In this document: positions 18,787 to 26,702 of the stretch, piece after piece | Numbering within the stretch: the first letter of the stretch is position 1 | Layout: each line of letters opens with the position of its first letter | DNA from: Afifella sp. IM 167 | GTDB lineage: Bacteria > Pseudomonadota > Alphaproteobacteria > Rhizobiales > Afifellaceae | Reading direction: 5' to 3' | Length of the DNA stretch: 64,000 bases | NCBI RefSeq assembly: GCF_020144925.1 | Contig: NZ_NSLC01000007.1 | Coordinates: 124,001-188,000, forward strand | Position numbers and translations under genes: made by a program | The notes under the pieces: generated by a model | The model's input: only the letters and a program-made list of their open reading frames with translations | What the model was told of the DNA's origin: nothing | Databases searched by the model: none

Positions 18787-19652
18787 CACAGCCGTCCCCC
18801 AGCACAGAGAATCCATATCTGAAACTTGCCTCGACGATCGGAGGGGCGGCACTTTCGTTTTCGGAGAGCGGAATCTTCTTCATCTTGCTTGGGGCGGTGG
18901 TGCTTTGGATCGCCTTCACCACTCACGCGGACCCCGCAACCCACTCAGCTTTTACGTTCGTTTTCGTAGTCCTCGGGGTTGCACTTGTGCTCTACGGCAC
19001 AGGTACCCAGAGCACAGGCAGATTCGAGGCCCCCCCCGGTCAGCGGTTCGTAGTGCAGGCGTCATTGGCAGGTGGAGCAGGCGTTATTGCACTCCTGCTT
19101 GGGTACGGGATGCTTGAAAAATATCCAGAGATACGCGCCGCATTTGCCTCCCAGAGCAACTATGTTGTCGTCCCAATTCGTCCTCGAGACGAGCTGGGAA
19201 ATGAGATAATTCTTGACGACTTCGCTATTGAAGTTCGGTTTCACGACGAAAATGTACCAGTCTATCGACAAGGTCGAAGCTTCTTAGCGCTCATGCCCGT
19301 GCCCAGCACCGCGTTAGATCAGTCTCGATCTATAAAATTTGATGTAGAACTTTACTATATTAAATCGACTCCAAATCCACAAATCGAAGCGCACGTCGAA
19401 GGTAGTGATGAAATAACTCTCTCCGATATTAATAATTACTTTCTTGAGCGCGGCTTCGGATTTCGTCGTCTTGAGGAAGAACGAACTATTTCCTTGCCGA
19501 TTTATAGAACTCACGGCTCCGTCCCAGCTATTCGTAATGCTGATAATCCACCAACCGAAGGCATTGGCGTAAACCGGAATATTGCGCGAAGCCTTGAGCA
19601 AATCCGGAATAATCTGTCTACGGAGCATACGATCTCAAATGATCTCTTCTAG
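18783..19652 (+). CDS. membrane protein of unknown function
   Basis: A 289-residue protein whose ATG overlaps the stop of the LuxR-type gene (ATGA). Three hydrophobic segments are visible near residues 33-50, 58-76 and 90-108, followed by a hydrophilic domain of about 170 residues, presumably outside the membrane. No family is recognised. The second half of the gene is notably AT-rich compared with the window, which suggests acquisition from elsewhere. It is followed by a secreted-protein gene with a 14-bp overlap. Confidence 0.65.
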   Translation: MTQPSPSTENPYLKLASTIGGAALSFSESGIFFILLGAVVLWIAFTTHADPATHSAFTFVFVVLGVALVLYGTGTQSTGRFEAPPGQRFVVQASLAGGAGVIALLLGYGMLEKYPEIRAAFASQSNYVVVPIRPRDELGNEIILDDFAIEVRFHDENVPVYRQGRSFLALMPVPSTALDQSRSIKFDVELYYIKSTPNPQIEAHVEGSDEITLSDINNYFLERGFGFRRLEEERTISLPIYRTHGSVPAIRNADNPPTEGIGVNRNIARSLEQIRNNLSTEHTISNDLF

Positions 19653-20481
19653 CCGCTTTGCTGCAAAACTCTTTATCGTCGCGCTTGTGACGCTCGTGGC
19701 CCCCTGGTCGATGGTCAAGCCATCTCAAGGGCAGTCAACCGATCGCTGTGCGGCGATACAGAGATTTACTGAGACTGGCGAGCCAATCCCTGTTGCGGAA
19801 TTGGGCTCGTCTGAGGAGGTCGTCCCTTGCTTGCTAAGCCAGATACGCGCTCACGCGAGTTTTCTCTTGGCCAAAGATGAAAAGGAGGAAACGCTTGATG
19901 CTCAGCGATTCCGAGTGATTACGGGCGCTCTTCGGAACGCAATTTCCGTCAGTTCGAGGAATGCCATTCGAGTGCTGAGAGCCGAAGATGATGTGCTAGA
20001 TGCTGAGATTTTGGCTCGCGGCGCACGCCATCACGACCGCGGAATCCGGATAAATTCGGCGTTTATACTCGCAAATGTCGTGGACAACAGCACCGCATGC
20101 GTTGTTGTGGATTTTGCTTATCTAGACGTCGCGGCGAGCATTTCTGATACCCCGGCGATTAACGGGCGCGCCAATCTTATTAAGATTGCAAGTGTCGTTG
20201 CGCCGTGGGCATTTCGGGAGAATTTTCAGGCTCTCGATCAACTCCACGAAAAACTTACGTCAGAAATGAAACTTTATCCCGCCGACGTGCTAAAAAATCT
20301 ATCGAATACTATAGATTTACTTAATTTACTTCGATTGCGACTGGACTCCCAGGAGAATATAGACAATTCTCCCAAGAACTTCCCGATTCCGCCGAGTATT
20401 GGCAGCGGTTGTAGAGCCGAATACAGGTTTCGTAATGAGGAGATCGAGAAGTTATATCGTTCAGATGCCAAAGGCGAATGA
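19639..20481 (+). CDS. secreted protein of unknown function
   Basis: A protein of 280 residues when started at the ATG at 19639, inside the end of the membrane-protein gene. The open frame begins 57 bases earlier, but the shorter form gives a clean signal peptide (SSRFAAKLFIVALVTLVAPW) with a likely cut after SQGQS. The mature part is helical, with Cys residues at spaced positions (DRCAAI, VVPCLL, TACVVV, GSGCRA) that could form disulphides. No family is recognised. AT-rich coding like its upstream neighbour. Probably the third gene of the regulator operon. Confidence 0.6.
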   Translation: MISSSRFAAKLFIVALVTLVAPWSMVKPSQGQSTDRCAAIQRFTETGEPIPVAELGSSEEVVPCLLSQIRAHASFLLAKDEKEETLDAQRFRVITGALRNAISVSSRNAIRVLRAEDDVLDAEILARGARHHDRGIRINSAFILANVVDNSTACVVVDFAYLDVAASISDTPAINGRANLIKIASVVAPWAFRENFQALDQLHEKLTSEMKLYPADVLKNLSNTIDLLNLLRLRLDSQENIDNSPKNFPIPPSIGSGCRAEYRFRNEEIEKLYRSDAKGE

Positions 20482-20542
20482 CCCCGCCGCGAGCGGCAAC
20501 ACGGTCATTCGCGGACGCCTGCAGCTTGAGTTTCCGCAGAAA

Positions 20543-21160
20543 TCATTTCCGCGGGCCCTCCATCTCCTCTTTCCGTCGCCTCAGATACGGACCCAGATCG
20601 AGCCCCTCCGGCAGCGGGATGGCTGCAAGAACTGCGATCTCGTCCTCGCGCAGGCGTTTGGAGCCGTAGCGGTCGCCGACGCTCGTCGGGGCGTGGCCGG
20701 TCTGCCTGTCGATGGTGCGCGGGTCGACATGGGCGATGCGCATCAGGTCCTTCGAGGTGTGGCGCGATGAATGGAAGACGAGCTCGCGCGGGCGGTGGAT
20801 GCCCGCCTTCTTCAGGCGGTAATTGACGCGCTTGGAGGCCGTGCTCGGCGGGTCGGCGACGCCGCTGTGCAGCGCCGAGAAGAGCCACTGCCCCTCCTTC
20901 TTCTTGCGGGCGTAGTCGAGAAAGCCGACCTCCTCGAACACCGCGTGCAGCGCGAAGATGCGGATGCTGATCTCCGTCTTTGATCGCCCGCAGCCTCTCC
21001 CTGCCATCCGGCAGGGGCAGTTCTCTCGTCAGGTTGGCGACCCAGAGCCCCTTCTTCAGCTCGTAGATGTCCGTGCCCTTCAGGTGAACAAGCTCGGCTG
21101 GATGCCCTCGTGTCAGCGGACTCGAGAAGCGTCAGCCAGTGTCGTCCGGACGATCCTGCG
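20543..21160 (-). pseudogene. tyrosine-integrase C-terminal remnant (copy 1)
   Basis: An open frame of 154 codons (20543-21007) encodes the catalytic half of a tyrosine recombinase: FHSSRHTSKDLMR, then DRQTGHAPTSVGDRYGSK with the catalytic Arg, His, His/Arg and Tyr positions. The upstream part (to about 21160) continues in broken frames and no N-terminal domain remains, so it cannot be functional. It is about 95% identical over some 450 bp to copy 2 at 25684, at a constant offset of 5141 bp. It sits directly left of the McrBC genes. The gap 20482-20542 and the stretch 21161-21340 show nothing else. Confidence 0.85.
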
Positions 21161-21340
21161 GTGCGGCAAATGCATGCCAAGGGAACTCTTTCAAGCCACA
21201 CCGGGCGTAAAGGCTCCGGGCCCCAAAGGAGTGCTGGAAATGATCTCAGCTTTGCGCCCCTTCTCGGTCACTCAGCGTTCTTCGTCAGCATCTGCTCACC
21301 GGACATTGGCTCAGGCTGAGCTTAGTTGTAAAACTGATAC

Positions 21341-22657
21341 TCAAGCGTCTACTTCTTCTTCGGCGGTTGCACCCAAACACCCAGTCAGAAGTGCCCGTAC
21401 AGCGGCCGTGTGATCGCGCTGCGCGCCTGCAAGGTCCAATGTCGCTACAAAGAAGTTCTCTTCCGCCTGCCGCGACGCAATTGCAAACCGCTGGAGGATC
21501 GCATTTGGGGGAAGGCCGCCATGGTGCGGATAGAGCAGCATGACATTCGGGCAGTCGTAGAGCCTCCCGTAGGCCATCCCCTGATACACATCTGTCTGGC
21601 TGACGCCCTGCTTGGGATCATCGATACGCGGCGTCATGCGCTTCCATTTCGTATCGATGATCAGAACGATCCGGTCGCCTCGCCGAACGATCAGGTCCGG
21701 ATGCGTGCGGAACCGTCCGATCTCACCCTCGTAGAGACAATGCCGGTGCCCTCCTTGCGAGGAAACACGAAAGCCCGTGCCAGCAAGCGCTCGTGACAGG
21801 ATCCTCTCGACATACTTCTCGAAGAGCACGTTCATCTCGAAGAGCAGCGCATGCCCGTCGATCGTTCCTGCGCTCGTCTGCTGGTGCCGATCAGAGAGGA
21901 AAAGACGGGCCAGTGCGAGAAGATCCTTCCAGCGTCGGTTCGTGCGATCAAGGACAATCCGATCCCACCGAAGCGCGCTCGGCGGAACTTCGGCAACGTC
22001 GACGTACACAAAGCTCAGCTCGCGCAGCGCGCGCTGGTTGTCCGGCGCGGCAGCCACGCGCGACAGCTTGGTGACTGCTGCTCGCATGACCTGGTTCAGC
22101 GCGATGTCGGGCGACAGGGAGTCGAAACGGCATGCGAGTTTCTGTGGCGAGAGGGCGAGCGTGGAGAATTGCCGCGTTACATTCAGGCGTCCCCTCAAGG
22201 CAGGGAGATCGTCTTCATGCTCAAGGTAGTGGCGCGGCATTCCTCGGCGCACGGCGTCCGTGAGCTTCCCGCAGAACAGACGGATCAGGAGTTCGAGCAC
22301 AGTTTCGTGCTGCCAGCCGAGCTGTGTCATTGCCCCGGCTTCGATCGGCAGATCGTAGGTCACCGCCAGCATGTGGATGAGGCGAGCACGACGGGTCACG
22401 TCGGAGACTGCGGTCTCTCCTCCTCCCTCGATCTTCGGAAGAATCTCCAGCTGACAGTCTGGAGCGGCAATGACGCCGACGACGCCACGGGCGCGCAGCC
22501 CTTTGCGTCCGTGTTCCAGCACACCCTCGCCGCCGCGGTCGGAAAAGACCGAGGCCCGCGCGACAGCTGCGAGACGGTCTGCCTGCGTCTCTGGGATTTC
22601 GGCGTCGTCGGACCCGTAGGCGATGCGCTCCCATTCGCGGATCGTTCGGCGGATCAT
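21341..22657 (-). CDS. mcrC: McrC, nuclease subunit of McrBC type IV restriction
   Basis: A 438-residue protein from the ATG at 22657, which overlaps the McrB stop by four bases (ATGA). The N-terminus has the McrC features GVIAAPDCQLEILPKI and the middle LRGRLNVTRQFS. The nuclease core lies near residues 318-335: HPDLIVRR, then VLIIDTKWKRM, giving the D...DxK form of PD-(D/E)XK. McrC binds the McrB ring and supplies the cut in methylated DNA. The C-terminus and length are normal for the family. Targets are modified cytosines in E. coli, but the specificity lies in the McrB N-terminus and may differ here. Confidence 0.9.
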   Translation of the reverse strand: MIRRTIREWERIAYGSDDAEIPETQADRLAAVARASVFSDRGGEGVLEHGRKGLRARGVVGVIAAPDCQLEILPKIEGGGETAVSDVTRRARLIHMLAVTYDLPIEAGAMTQLGWQHETVLELLIRLFCGKLTDAVRRGMPRHYLEHEDDLPALRGRLNVTRQFSTLALSPQKLACRFDSLSPDIALNQVMRAAVTKLSRVAAAPDNQRALRELSFVYVDVAEVPPSALRWDRIVLDRTNRRWKDLLALARLFLSDRHQQTSAGTIDGHALLFEMNVLFEKYVERILSRALAGTGFRVSSQGGHRHCLYEGEIGRFRTHPDLIVRRGDRIVLIIDTKWKRMTPRIDDPKQGVSQTDVYQGMAYGRLYDCPNVMLLYPHHGGLPPNAILQRFAIASRQAEENFFVATLDLAGAQRDHTAAVRALLTGCLGATAEEEVDA

Positions 22658-25515
22658 ACCCCCGTCAACTTCCCGTAGTCGAAGCCTTCCTCCTCGGAGC
22701 GCACCTCCCAACGGAACCGGGAAACCGCCTCGCCATCCTCGAGGCCCGGAGGCGCCTTCAGGTTCGCACGTTTGAGAAAGCCCCCTGCAATCGGACCTTC
22801 GCCCGGCTCCAAATCGCCGAGCACGGCTGCGATCTTGGCCCAGTCCTCGAAGAAGTATTCAGCGAGAAGCGGAATGACCTTGTGGCGCATGACCTCATCG
22901 ACATCGGCCCGCGACCTGCACGCCATGAAGTAGGCGTGGCCGATCTGATGTTCGCGGTCGTAAAGATATTCGATCCGCTCGTTGATCGTCGCAAGAAGTC
23001 GTGGCAGGTCGATGCCGCATTCCTGGGCGGCATTCGCGAGCCGGGATGCATCCGGCATCATCTCCCGAAAAGTGAAACGGCGCCTCAGCGCAGTGTCGAG
23101 AAGCGCGATGGAACGGTCGGCCGTGTTCATCGTGCCTAGTATGTGGAGGTTGGACGGCACCCCGAACTCGTCCCCCGAATAGGGCAGTCGGACCCGCAGC
23201 GCATTCGGCTGGCTCAGCCGCTTGTCGGCTTCGAGAAGGGTGATCAGTTCGCCGAATACCTTAGAGATGTTCGCCCGGTTGATCTCATCGATGATCAAAG
23301 CGAATGAGGTTGGCTCCGTAACGCCATCGGAAATTTGGCTGTTCATGTATCGTTCGAGTGCGGGAATGTTGAGGCCGTCTTTTTGCAGCTGGTAGATCGC
23401 TGCCTGAGTAAAGTCCTTCTGGTAGATTTCGCGTACGGGCATTCCGTCATCGTCGTTCCAAAGCCACCGCACCGCACGCCTATGGGTGTATCTTCTCTCA
23501 CTCCGCGGTTGGTATTCATACTCGCCGACGATCTCCCCGATTGCTCGGAAGAGCTTGTTGCCCTTCGAAATGATCACGATGTCGCCGATCTTGAGGCGAT
23601 TGCGGAAGATGTCGGTCTGCAGGACCTGCCCAGACTGAGTTGTGACCGGACCTGAAATTCTCCCTTCATTCTGGCAAGTCATTAGAATTTCAGCGATGTC
23701 AGCGTACCTCCCATCGCTCCAGTCCAGATCCTCCCAACTCAGGAGCACGTAATTTTCCTGGATCGCTTCATCGAAAAACCGCGCATCTCCCTCCGCGCTC
23801 GCCTGCCCGATAGACATCTTGAACACCTGCCGCCCGCCGATCTCGATATTATCACTCCGGGCGGACGCCCCTCCGCTGGTCTCGGCGCGCTTCGCGATCC
23901 GTCTGAATATCCCGTGAACCGTCTCTAGCCTGAAACCGGCGGACTCCGACTCCCTGTGCCCTTCCGATCCGGTCACGGGCTGCCGACCTTCGACGAAGTC
24001 TTCGTATGACATCGACTGGTGGAAGGTGACGAACTCAATGCGCCCCGCGCTCAGAAGGCTCTGGTAGGTTGCCATGAGTTCCGCGCGATTTTCCGGGACC
24101 GGCTCGCCGCACAGTCGCACCGCCTCGGCTGCGGTCATGAAGGTCTTCCCGGTCCCGGGCGGGCCGTAGAGGATGAGGTTGACGGGCGACCTCGACATTG
24201 CCTTCTCCATCCCTTCACGTCCGTCGGCGCTCTCTGAGCCAGACGGAACCGTAACGGTCTTATCGCTGGCGATCCAAAGGAAACCCTGGATGTCCAGCCA
24301 GTCCTGCGGCTCCCAACGCCACTCGTCGCGCATGATTTCGAAGAGTTCGCTGAAGCCATCGGCAAGTCGGCGGTAGTCGGTCGCCAAATTCGAGTGAGCT
24401 CCGACGAACAGTTTTTGGCCCGTCAGCGCTTCCCACGCCTCGTTGATCCGTCTGACCTTAAAAGGGGCCATGGCGCTCGGTCGTACCATCGCCAATGCCG
24501 AAGATAGGATGTTGATTTTCTCGCCATAAGTAAGCGAAGCCGCACCATGGGCGCGCAGCGCATCGAGAGCGTCATATGCCGTAGCCAAGGCGATCTCTGG
24601 CGGTTCGCTGGATCGCAGCAGCCGACCGATGACGGTGTAAAACTCCGACAAAAGATCCGCCCCGTTCTTGGCGACTGCGTCCTCTGTCTGCCATCTGACC
24701 AGAGGGCCGTCCTTCGCGGCGGTCTTCAGGACGTCAAAGACGCGCTTGCCGAGGATCTCGTCCGTTGCATCCTCGGCAAGTATCGAGCGAACCCGATCGA
24801 TCGCGGCCACCTTGTAAGCTTTCTCGCCCTTGGCCCAGCCGGTGCCCGGTTCGGCGAAAGTTCGAAAGTCAGGGCAAAGGGCGAGAAACCGCGCCCGAAG
24901 CCCTTCAAGCGCCCGTCGGCTGAGGCCCCGCCCCCGAAGATCGAAGCGAAACACCGTGGCTGAGCTTTGGTCGGCTCCGATCCGCTCGGGTTCGGCAACC
25001 TCTGCCATTTCCTGAAACGTCCGTCCGCCAAGAGCCTGACAAATATTCGGCCATCCCTGATTGAGGCCCAGAGCCTCGCTGACGTCGCGGACGAGCACTT
25101 CGACGTGGTCCCGACCTTCCTCACGCGCGGGCTCGATGTAACGCTCCAGGACATATTGCCTTATCCGATCGGCATCCTTCGCGGACCCCGGCGGGTCGCC
25201 TGCTAGAAACCGCCCATATTGCCCCAACCAGCTCGCCCAATTGGAGAGCCGGTTGTGGGGATTTTCGGATTCCGGCATCAGGATGCGGTAATCCTGCCCT
25301 CCGGCGCGAGCGTCCTCTCGCATTCTTCGCAGACGCTCGCGAAGCGCCTCGAACCCGTCGACCTCCCACGCTTCGTCGAGATCCTGATATGGCATAGCCA
25401 GCGCGGAGAGATGCCGTTCGATGGTTCGGATCGCATATGCGCGTGAGTTGCGCCCCGTTTCCGTTTGAGCGCCGCCCTGTTCGAGCCAGATTCGGTAATC
25501 GCCTTCCTTCTTCAT
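22654..25515 (-). CDS. mcrB: McrB-like AAA+ GTPase/ATPase of type IV restriction
   Basis: A 953-residue protein. Walker A GPPGTGKT lies near residue 449, the McrB-type Walker B LIIDEINRANISKVFGE near 742, and LGTMNTADRSIALLDTALRRRF just after. The first 440 residues hold one or more recognition domains unlike the E. coli DUF3578 domain in any motif I can see. Between Walker A and B there is an insert of about 140 residues (about 590-690) starting NYVLLSWEDLDWSDGRYAD, with LKIGDIVIISKGNKLFRAIGEI, which resembles EVE/PUA-like modified-base readers. It starts with a lysine-rich ATG context at 25515 and is coupled to mcrC. The pair is bracketed by two integrase remnants. Confidence 0.9.
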   Translation of the reverse strand: MKKEGDYRIWLEQGGAQTETGRNSRAYAIRTIERHLSALAMPYQDLDEAWEVDGFEALRERLRRMREDARAGGQDYRILMPESENPHNRLSNWASWLGQYGRFLAGDPPGSAKDADRIRQYVLERYIEPAREEGRDHVEVLVRDVSEALGLNQGWPNICQALGGRTFQEMAEVAEPERIGADQSSATVFRFDLRGRGLSRRALEGLRARFLALCPDFRTFAEPGTGWAKGEKAYKVAAIDRVRSILAEDATDEILGKRVFDVLKTAAKDGPLVRWQTEDAVAKNGADLLSEFYTVIGRLLRSSEPPEIALATAYDALDALRAHGAASLTYGEKINILSSALAMVRPSAMAPFKVRRINEAWEALTGQKLFVGAHSNLATDYRRLADGFSELFEIMRDEWRWEPQDWLDIQGFLWIASDKTVTVPSGSESADGREGMEKAMSRSPVNLILYGPPGTGKTFMTAAEAVRLCGEPVPENRAELMATYQSLLSAGRIEFVTFHQSMSYEDFVEGRQPVTGSEGHRESESAGFRLETVHGIFRRIAKRAETSGGASARSDNIEIGGRQVFKMSIGQASAEGDARFFDEAIQENYVLLSWEDLDWSDGRYADIAEILMTCQNEGRISGPVTTQSGQVLQTDIFRNRLKIGDIVIISKGNKLFRAIGEIVGEYEYQPRSERRYTHRRAVRWLWNDDDGMPVREIYQKDFTQAAIYQLQKDGLNIPALERYMNSQISDGVTEPTSFALIIDEINRANISKVFGELITLLEADKRLSQPNALRVRLPYSGDEFGVPSNLHILGTMNTADRSIALLDTALRRRFTFREMMPDASRLANAAQECGIDLPRLLATINERIEYLYDREHQIGHAYFMACRSRADVDEVMRHKVIPLLAEYFFEDWAKIAAVLGDLEPGEGPIAGGFLKRANLKAPPGLEDGEAVSRFRWEVRSEEEGFDYGKLTGV

Positions 25516-25683
25516 TGTGCGCTCATTCGGATTTTAACCAGACAGATAGCAACAACCGAGAAATATCAGTTTGAAAGTCCGATACTAGCTATCGGTCTGC
25601 GACGTGGGGTCGCCGATTTCTGCCTCCGCCTTGGCCATTCTTTATCGGCCGAAGGCTCACCGACCTTTTCTCGGCCACGGAAG

Positions 25684-26460
25684 TCATTTCCGCCGCCCCT
25701 CCAGCTCCTCTTCCCGCCGCCTCAGATACGGACTCAGATCCAGCCCTTCCGGCAGCGGGATGGCTGCAAGAACTGCGATCTCGTCTTCGCGCAGATGCTT
25801 GGAGCCGTAGCGGTCGCCGACGCTCGTCGGGGCGTGGCCGGTCTGCCTGTCGATGGTGCGCGGGTCGACATGGGCGATGCGCATCAGGTCCTTCGAGGTG
25901 TGGCGCGATGAATGGAAGACGAGCTCGCGCGGGCGGTGGATGCCCGCCTTCTTCAGGCGGTAATTGACGCGCTTGGAGGCCGTGCTCGGCGGGTCGGCGA
26001 CGCCGCTGTGCAGCGCCGAGAAGAGCCACTGCCCCTCCTTCTTCCTGCGGGCGTAGTCGAGAAAGCCGACCTCCTCGAGCACCGCGTGCAGCACGAAGAT
26101 GCGGATGCTGGTCTCCGTCCTGATTGCCCGCCGCCTCTCCCTGCCGTCCGGCAGGAGCAGATTTCTCGTCAGGTCGGCGAGCTAGAGCCCCTTTCTTCAG
26201 CTCGTAGATGTGCCTGCCCTGCAGGTAGATGAGCTCGGCGAGCCGCGCCCCGGTCAGCGTGCCGAGAGCGGCAGCCAGCGGTCATCGGGGCGGCCCTCCC
26301 CTGCGACGACAGCGAACCAAGGATTGAGCTTCTGGAAGCCGAGAACCGGCTCCAGATCACGCGGCACGCGAATCTGGAACCTCCAGCCAACAATCCCGGA
26401 TTGGGCCGCGGCGGGCGAGATGCATCGTTCGCTCCTGGGTACATTGGTGGGTACCAAAAA
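25684..26460 (-). pseudogene. tyrosine-integrase remnant next to tRNA-Ser (copy 2)
   Basis: The C-terminal catalytic half is open from 26094 to 25684 (HSSRHTSKDLMR, GHAPTSVGDRYGSK). Upstream the protein continues in broken frames: ALTGARLAELIYLQGRHIY around 26200-26260, and an N-terminal piece from an ATG at 26457 (VGWRFQIRVPRDLEPVLG) that joins directly to FQKLNPWFAVVAGEGRPDDRWLPL. The middle SAM-like domain is missing and at least two frameshifts are present. It lies against the 3' end of tRNA-Ser, the standard place for an island integrase. The gap 25516-25683 upstream of mcrB holds only its promoter region. Confidence 0.85.
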
Positions 26461-26503
26461 CCCGAATCCGCGAAATTCTGCACTTTTATCAATGGCTTAG
26501 GGA

Positions 26504-26595
26504 TGGCGGAGAGGAAGGGATTCGAACCCTCGAGACGGGATAAACCGTCTACTCCCTTAGCAGGGGAGCGCCTTCGACCACTCGGCCACCTCTCC
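26504..26595 (-). tRNA. tRNA-Ser(GCU)
   Basis: A 92-base tRNA gene with encoded CCA. The acceptor stem pairs GGAGAGG (26589-26595) with CCTCTCC (26508-26514), the anticodon arm is CTCCCCTGCTAAGGGAG with anticodon GCU, there is a long variable arm (GACGGTTTATCCCGTC) typical of serine tRNAs, and the T arm contains GGTTCGAATCC. The 3' end faces the island with its decayed integrase, so this is the likely integration site. Confidence 0.97.
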
Positions 26596-26702
26596 ACCTC
26601 CGGAAATGGCCGGTTTCGCGCCGCGCGTCAACCGGTGGGGCATCTCTTCGCCGCTGCCCCGCAACCGCCGCACAAGTTTCAGGCGGGCGGCGCTGCGGCG
26701 GC

